Source of the DNA: an uncultured Prosthecobacter sp.
Lineage (GTDB): Bacteria; Verrucomicrobiota; Verrucomicrobiia; Verrucomicrobiales; Verrucomicrobiaceae
Reading direction: 5' to 3'
DNA: 9,668 bases
Assembly (NCBI GenBank): GCA_937941745.1
Contig: CALDGV010000700.1
Coordinates: forward strand, 1 to 9,668
Position numbers and translations under genes: made by a program. The notes beneath the pieces were generated by a model that saw only the letters and a list, made by a program, of their open reading frames with translations, had not been told where the DNA came from and made no database searches. Every line of letters starts with the position of its first letter. Within the stretch, counting starts at the first letter, position 1. Shown here piece after piece: positions 6,809 to 9,668 of the stretch.

Positions 6809-9668
6809 CTCAAGTTCTGACCATTCCAGCTGCCTTCCTCCTTGGTTGGGGGGCAGAAGCTCGTGGGGTGGACTTGTTCTCATCAAAGGTGTTGCCGCTG
6901 CTCAAGCAGCGCTGCTTCGAGTGCCACTCGCACGAGAGGAAGATCAAAGGCGGCCTCGCGCTGGATTCGAAAGCAGGATGGGAGAAGGGCGGCGACAGCG
7001 GTTCGTCCATTGTTCCTGGAAAGCCGGAGGCCAGTCTGCTGATCAAGGCGGTCAGTCACGTCGAGAAAGACCTCCAGATGCCGCCGAAGAAGATGCTGCC
7101 GGCAGCGGAGATCGAGCTACTAAAGGAATGGATTCGCCAGGGTGCGCCGGATCCCCGGCCTGCGGCCGTGGCGGGCACGGATTTGAAGATGGATGATGCT
7201 TGGGAAGCCGAGTTTCAAAAGCGGCTCGACTGGTGGAGCCTCAAGCCGATGCGGAAGTCCGTCCATGGCAGCGTGGACGGCTTCATCATCGCCGCCCAAA
7301 AGGCCGCTGGACTCGAGATGGCTCCGTCCGCCCCTGATGAGGTCCTGAAACGACGGCTGAGCTTTGTCCTCACCGGCCTGCCACCCGTCGTGCATCCGGA
7401 CCATCCTACCTTCGAGGCCTATGTCGAGGCGCTGCTTGCCTCGCCGCACTTTGGCGAGCGCTTCGCCCGCCACTGGATGGATGTGGTGCGCTACACCGAC
7501 ACCTATGGCTACGAGTGGGACAACCCAGCCAAGGGTTCCCACGAATACCGCGATTACCTCATCCGCGCCTTCAACGACGACATCGGCTTCGACCAGCTCG
7601 TGCGCGAACAGCTTGCCGGCGATCTGTTGCTGAAGCCGCGCCTTCACTCATCCGCGCAGACGAATGAAAGCCTCATCGGCCCGATGTTTTACCACATGGG
7701 CGAGCATCGCCATGGCAGCAGCCTGATGTTCAACGGCATTCATCAGGAGATGGTGAACAACAAGATTGATGCCTTCTCGAAAGCCTTCCTCGCCACCACC
7801 GTCGCCTGTGCCCGCTGCCACGACCACAAGCTGGAGGCCGTTTCCCAGCGCGACTACTACGCGCTCGCCGCCATGTTCACCACACCGCGCTGGACCACAC
7901 GCGCGGTGGATGCGCCCGGCAAGAATGGCGTTGCCATGGCCAAGCTCAAAGAGCTGCGAAATGCCATCCGCGATGAATTGGCGAAACTTTGGATGCAGCC
8001 ACTGACTGCTGAGGCGGTGCAAAAATGGGCTGCAGGTCATCAAGACGCCCTGAAGGGCATTGGCGCTCCGCTCGCCACGCCCGCAGATTTGCAGAAACTC
8101 TCTGAAGCCTGGCGAAAAGACCGCGAGTCAGCTCGCAAGGCCAATGCCGCCTTCAAGCCGGCTTCGCTGGCGAAGTGGGTGTTTGAGGGCGAGGGTTTCG
8201 CAGACGGCCCGACGGACGATGGGACACCGCTCATTGCCCTTGAAGGCGAAAAGGTCGTTACGCAGCTGCTTTCTCGCGGGTGGCATTCGCACGCGCTCAG
8301 CTCGAAACTGCCGGGCAGCCTGCGCATGCCGCCCCAGCACCTCGTTCCCGGCAGGTTGGTCAGTCTCCAGGTGGCCGGGGGTGAGTTTGGCGGCCACCTT
8401 GTGGTGGATGACCATGCCTTCCAGAACGAGACGGTGGCTTTCTACACAAACTCCGAGCCGCAATGGAAGGCTTTCGCCGATGCCGCGCTCACCAACGGCG
8501 CCCAGCAGGTTACCATTGAGTTCTGCACCTCGTCGCTGAATCCCAACTTCCCGCCTCGCACCGGTTTGGCGAAGGGACTGAAGAACAACGACTTTGGCTA
8601 TGACAAACGAAGCTGGATCAGCATCACCGGCATTGTCACCCATGACACAGCAGGCGCTCCGCAGGACGAGCTCGATGCTTTTGCGGGCTTGTATGGAGGC
8701 AGCGAAGCTGCGGATCCCTGGCGGCGCATCGCCGCCTGGTTCAATGCTGCCGTGCAGCGCTGGGGCGAGCAAACCCCGCAGCCCGGAGATCGCCAGGTGC
8801 TCAGCTGGCTTCTCGAAAATGAGTTGCTGCCGAACAAAGCCGCCCCGGGAACGAGGCTCGCCGGGCTCGTCGCTGATTATCGCCGGGTGGAGTCTGCGAT
8901 TCCTTTTTCCCGCACCGTCAACAGCATGGACGAGCGCGAGGTGATGCCGGTGAAATACCCGCTCAATGTGCGTGGCAATGTCGATGTCACCGGCGAGCTG
9001 GTCGAGCCTGCCTCGCTGAAGATGCTGCAGGGCGAACGGGTCGCGGATCGCCTTGCCCTCGCGGAGTCGCTGCTGCACCCGGAGCATCCTCTCACTGCGC
9101 GGGTCTATGTGAACCGCGTCTGGCAGTGGGTTTTTGGCACGGGCCTCGTCTCTACCCCTGATGACTTCGGACGCCTGGGTGACAAGCCTTCGCATCCCGA
9201 ACTGCTGGACTGGCTGGCCCGTGATTTCATCCGCGACGGCTGGTCCACCAAGAAACTGGTGCGCCGTCTGGTGCTCAGCCAGACCTTCCGCCAATCTGGC
9301 CAGGCCATCGAGGCGGCGCGTGAGCGCGATCCGGCCAACCGGCTGCTGTCTTATTATCCCACACGGCGGCTGGAAGCAGAGGCCATCCGCGACTCGCTGC
9401 TTGCCGTCTCCAGCAGGCTCGATCCGCAGCTGTTTGGACGGTCGATTCTGCCTTATCGCACGGCCGAAGATGACAAGAAGCGCTTTTTTTCAGGCCCGCT
9501 TGATGGTCATGGCCGCCGCTCGATCTACCTGCAGATGTCGATCATGGAGCCGCCGAAGTTTCTCTCCGGCTTCAACCTGCCCGACCTCAAGCTGCCCACC
9601 GGCAAACGGGATGTGACCAATGTGCCCTCACAGGCGCTCATCCTGCTCAATGATCCTTTCGTGAAGGC
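6799..9668 (+). CDS. PSCyt1-PSCyt2-PSD1 (DUF1549/DUF1553) secreted cytochrome c-like protein, 3'-truncated
   Basis: The frame is open from 6709 to the window end with no stop. I start it at GTG 6799 because this gives a signal peptide (MRIAQVLTIPAAFLLGWGAEA) immediately before the first domain; TTG 6793 is an alternative. 956 residues are visible. Domains in order: PSCyt1 (about 25-115) with haem motif C39-F-E-C42-H43 and candidate axial M94 in LQMPPKK; PSCyt2/DUF1549 (about 158-370) with FGERFARHWMDVVRYTDT and a second CxxCH, C337-A-R-C340-H341 in CARCHDHK; a beta-rich insert (about 455-640) with GWHSHALSSKLPGSLR, resembling a galactose-binding-like module; PSD1/DUF1553 (about 690 to the end) with HPLTARVYVNRVWQWVFG and PSQALILLNDPF. 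PSQALxLLNDPF normally lies near the C-terminus, so probably fewer than 100 residues are missing. The biochemical role of this family is not established; two c-type haem sites suggest extracytoplasmic electron transfer. A DUF1501 partner often follows such genes but lies outside this window. Confidence 0.9.
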   Translation, partial: MRIAQVLTIPAAFLLGWGAEARGVDLFSSKVLPLLKQRCFECHSHERKIKGGLALDSKAGWEKGGDSGSSIVPGKPEASLLIKAVSHVEKDLQMPPKKMLPAAEIELLKEWIRQGAPDPRPAAVAGTDLKMDDAWEAEFQKRLDWWSLKPMRKSVHGSVDGFIIAAQKAAGLEMAPSAPDEVLKRRLSFVLTGLPPVVHPDHPTFEAYVEALLASPHFGERFARHWMDVVRYTDTYGYEWDNPAKGSHEYRDYLIRAFNDDIGFDQLVREQLAGDLLLKPRLHSSAQTNESLIGPMFYHMGEHRHGSSLMFNGIHQEMVNNKIDAFSKAFLATTVACARCHDHKLEAVSQRDYYALAAMFTTPRWTTRAVDAPGKNGVAMAKLKELRNAIRDELAKLWMQPLTAEAVQKWAAGHQDALKGIGAPLATPADLQKLSEAWRKDRESARKANAAFKPASLAKWVFEGEGFADGPTDDGTPLIALEGEKVVTQLLSRGWHSHALSSKLPGSLRMPPQHLVPGRLVSLQVAGGEFGGHLVVDDHAFQNETVAFYTNSEPQWKAFADAALTNGAQQVTIEFCTSSLNPNFPPRTGLAKGLKNNDFGYDKRSWISITGIVTHDTAGAPQDELDAFAGLYGGSEAADPWRRIAAWFNAAVQRWGEQTPQPGDRQVLSWLLENELLPNKAAPGTRLAGLVADYRRVESAIPFSRTVNSMDEREVMPVKYPLNVRGNVDVTGELVEPASLKMLQGERVADRLALAESLLHPEHPLTARVYVNRVWQWVFGTGLVSTPDDFGRLGDKPSHPELLDWLARDFIRDGWSTKKLVRRLVLSQTFRQSGQAIEAARERDPANRLLSYYPTRRLEAEAIRDSLLAVSSRLDPQLFGRSILPYRTAEDDKKRFFSGPLDGHGRRSIYLQMSIMEPPKFLSGFNLPDLKLPTGKRDVTNVPSQALILLNDPFVK

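Noticed and set aside
6768..7196. A 142-codon + strand frame starting just upstream of the PSD1 gene
   Set aside because: It overlaps the PSCyt1 domain in another frame, has no recognisable motif, and the competing frame carries a signal peptide followed by CFECH.
8128..9294. A 388-codon open frame on the - strand opposite the PSD1 gene
   Set aside because: It is antisense to continuous DUF1549/DUF1553 coding sequence, with no domain or signal of its own. The + strand reading has conserved family motifs throughout.

Overview
The window is GC-rich and gene-dense, and every gene I can support is on the + strand. It reads as a secreted, catabolic gene cluster from a member of the Planctomycetota-Verrucomicrobiota group. 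The evidence is the run of four sulfatases beside a large PSCyt1/PSCyt2/PSD1 (DUF1549/DUF1553) cytochrome protein, a family found almost only in those phyla. The near absence of Shine-Dalgarno motifs before the starts is compatible with this. I lean towards Verrucomicrobiota, but the sequence alone does not settle the phylum.

Layout: (1) bases 1-791 hold the C-terminal two thirds of a lactonase-family beta-propeller protein whose start lies upstream of the window. (2) Bases 802-6702 hold four consecutive type I (formylglycine) sulfatases, here called SulA to SulD (802-2307, 2329-3858, 3876-5204, 5215-6702). Each has a signal peptide and a C-x-[PA]-x-R activation motif. Gaps between genes are 10, 21, 17 and 10 bases, so lactonase to SulD looks like one transcription unit. 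(3) Bases 6703-6798 are a short gap with small inverted repeats and no convincing promoter or terminator. (4) From 6799 a PSD1 protein with two CxxCH motifs reads open to the end of the window and is cut off near its C-terminus.

How they may work together (inference): the four sulfatases are too divergent from each other to be simple copies. They would remove sulfate esters (or N-sulfate, in the case of SulA) at different positions of a sulfated glycan in the periplasm or outside the cell. The c-type cytochrome protein and the lactonase suggest an oxidative branch, in which a sugar is oxidised to a lactone that is then opened. No glycoside hydrolase, polysaccharide lyase, transporter, sulfatase-maturing enzyme or regulator is visible, so the substrate cannot be named from this window.

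I saw no tRNA, rRNA, CRISPR array, insertion sequence, integrase or phage gene. No stretch over 300 bases lacks a gene.
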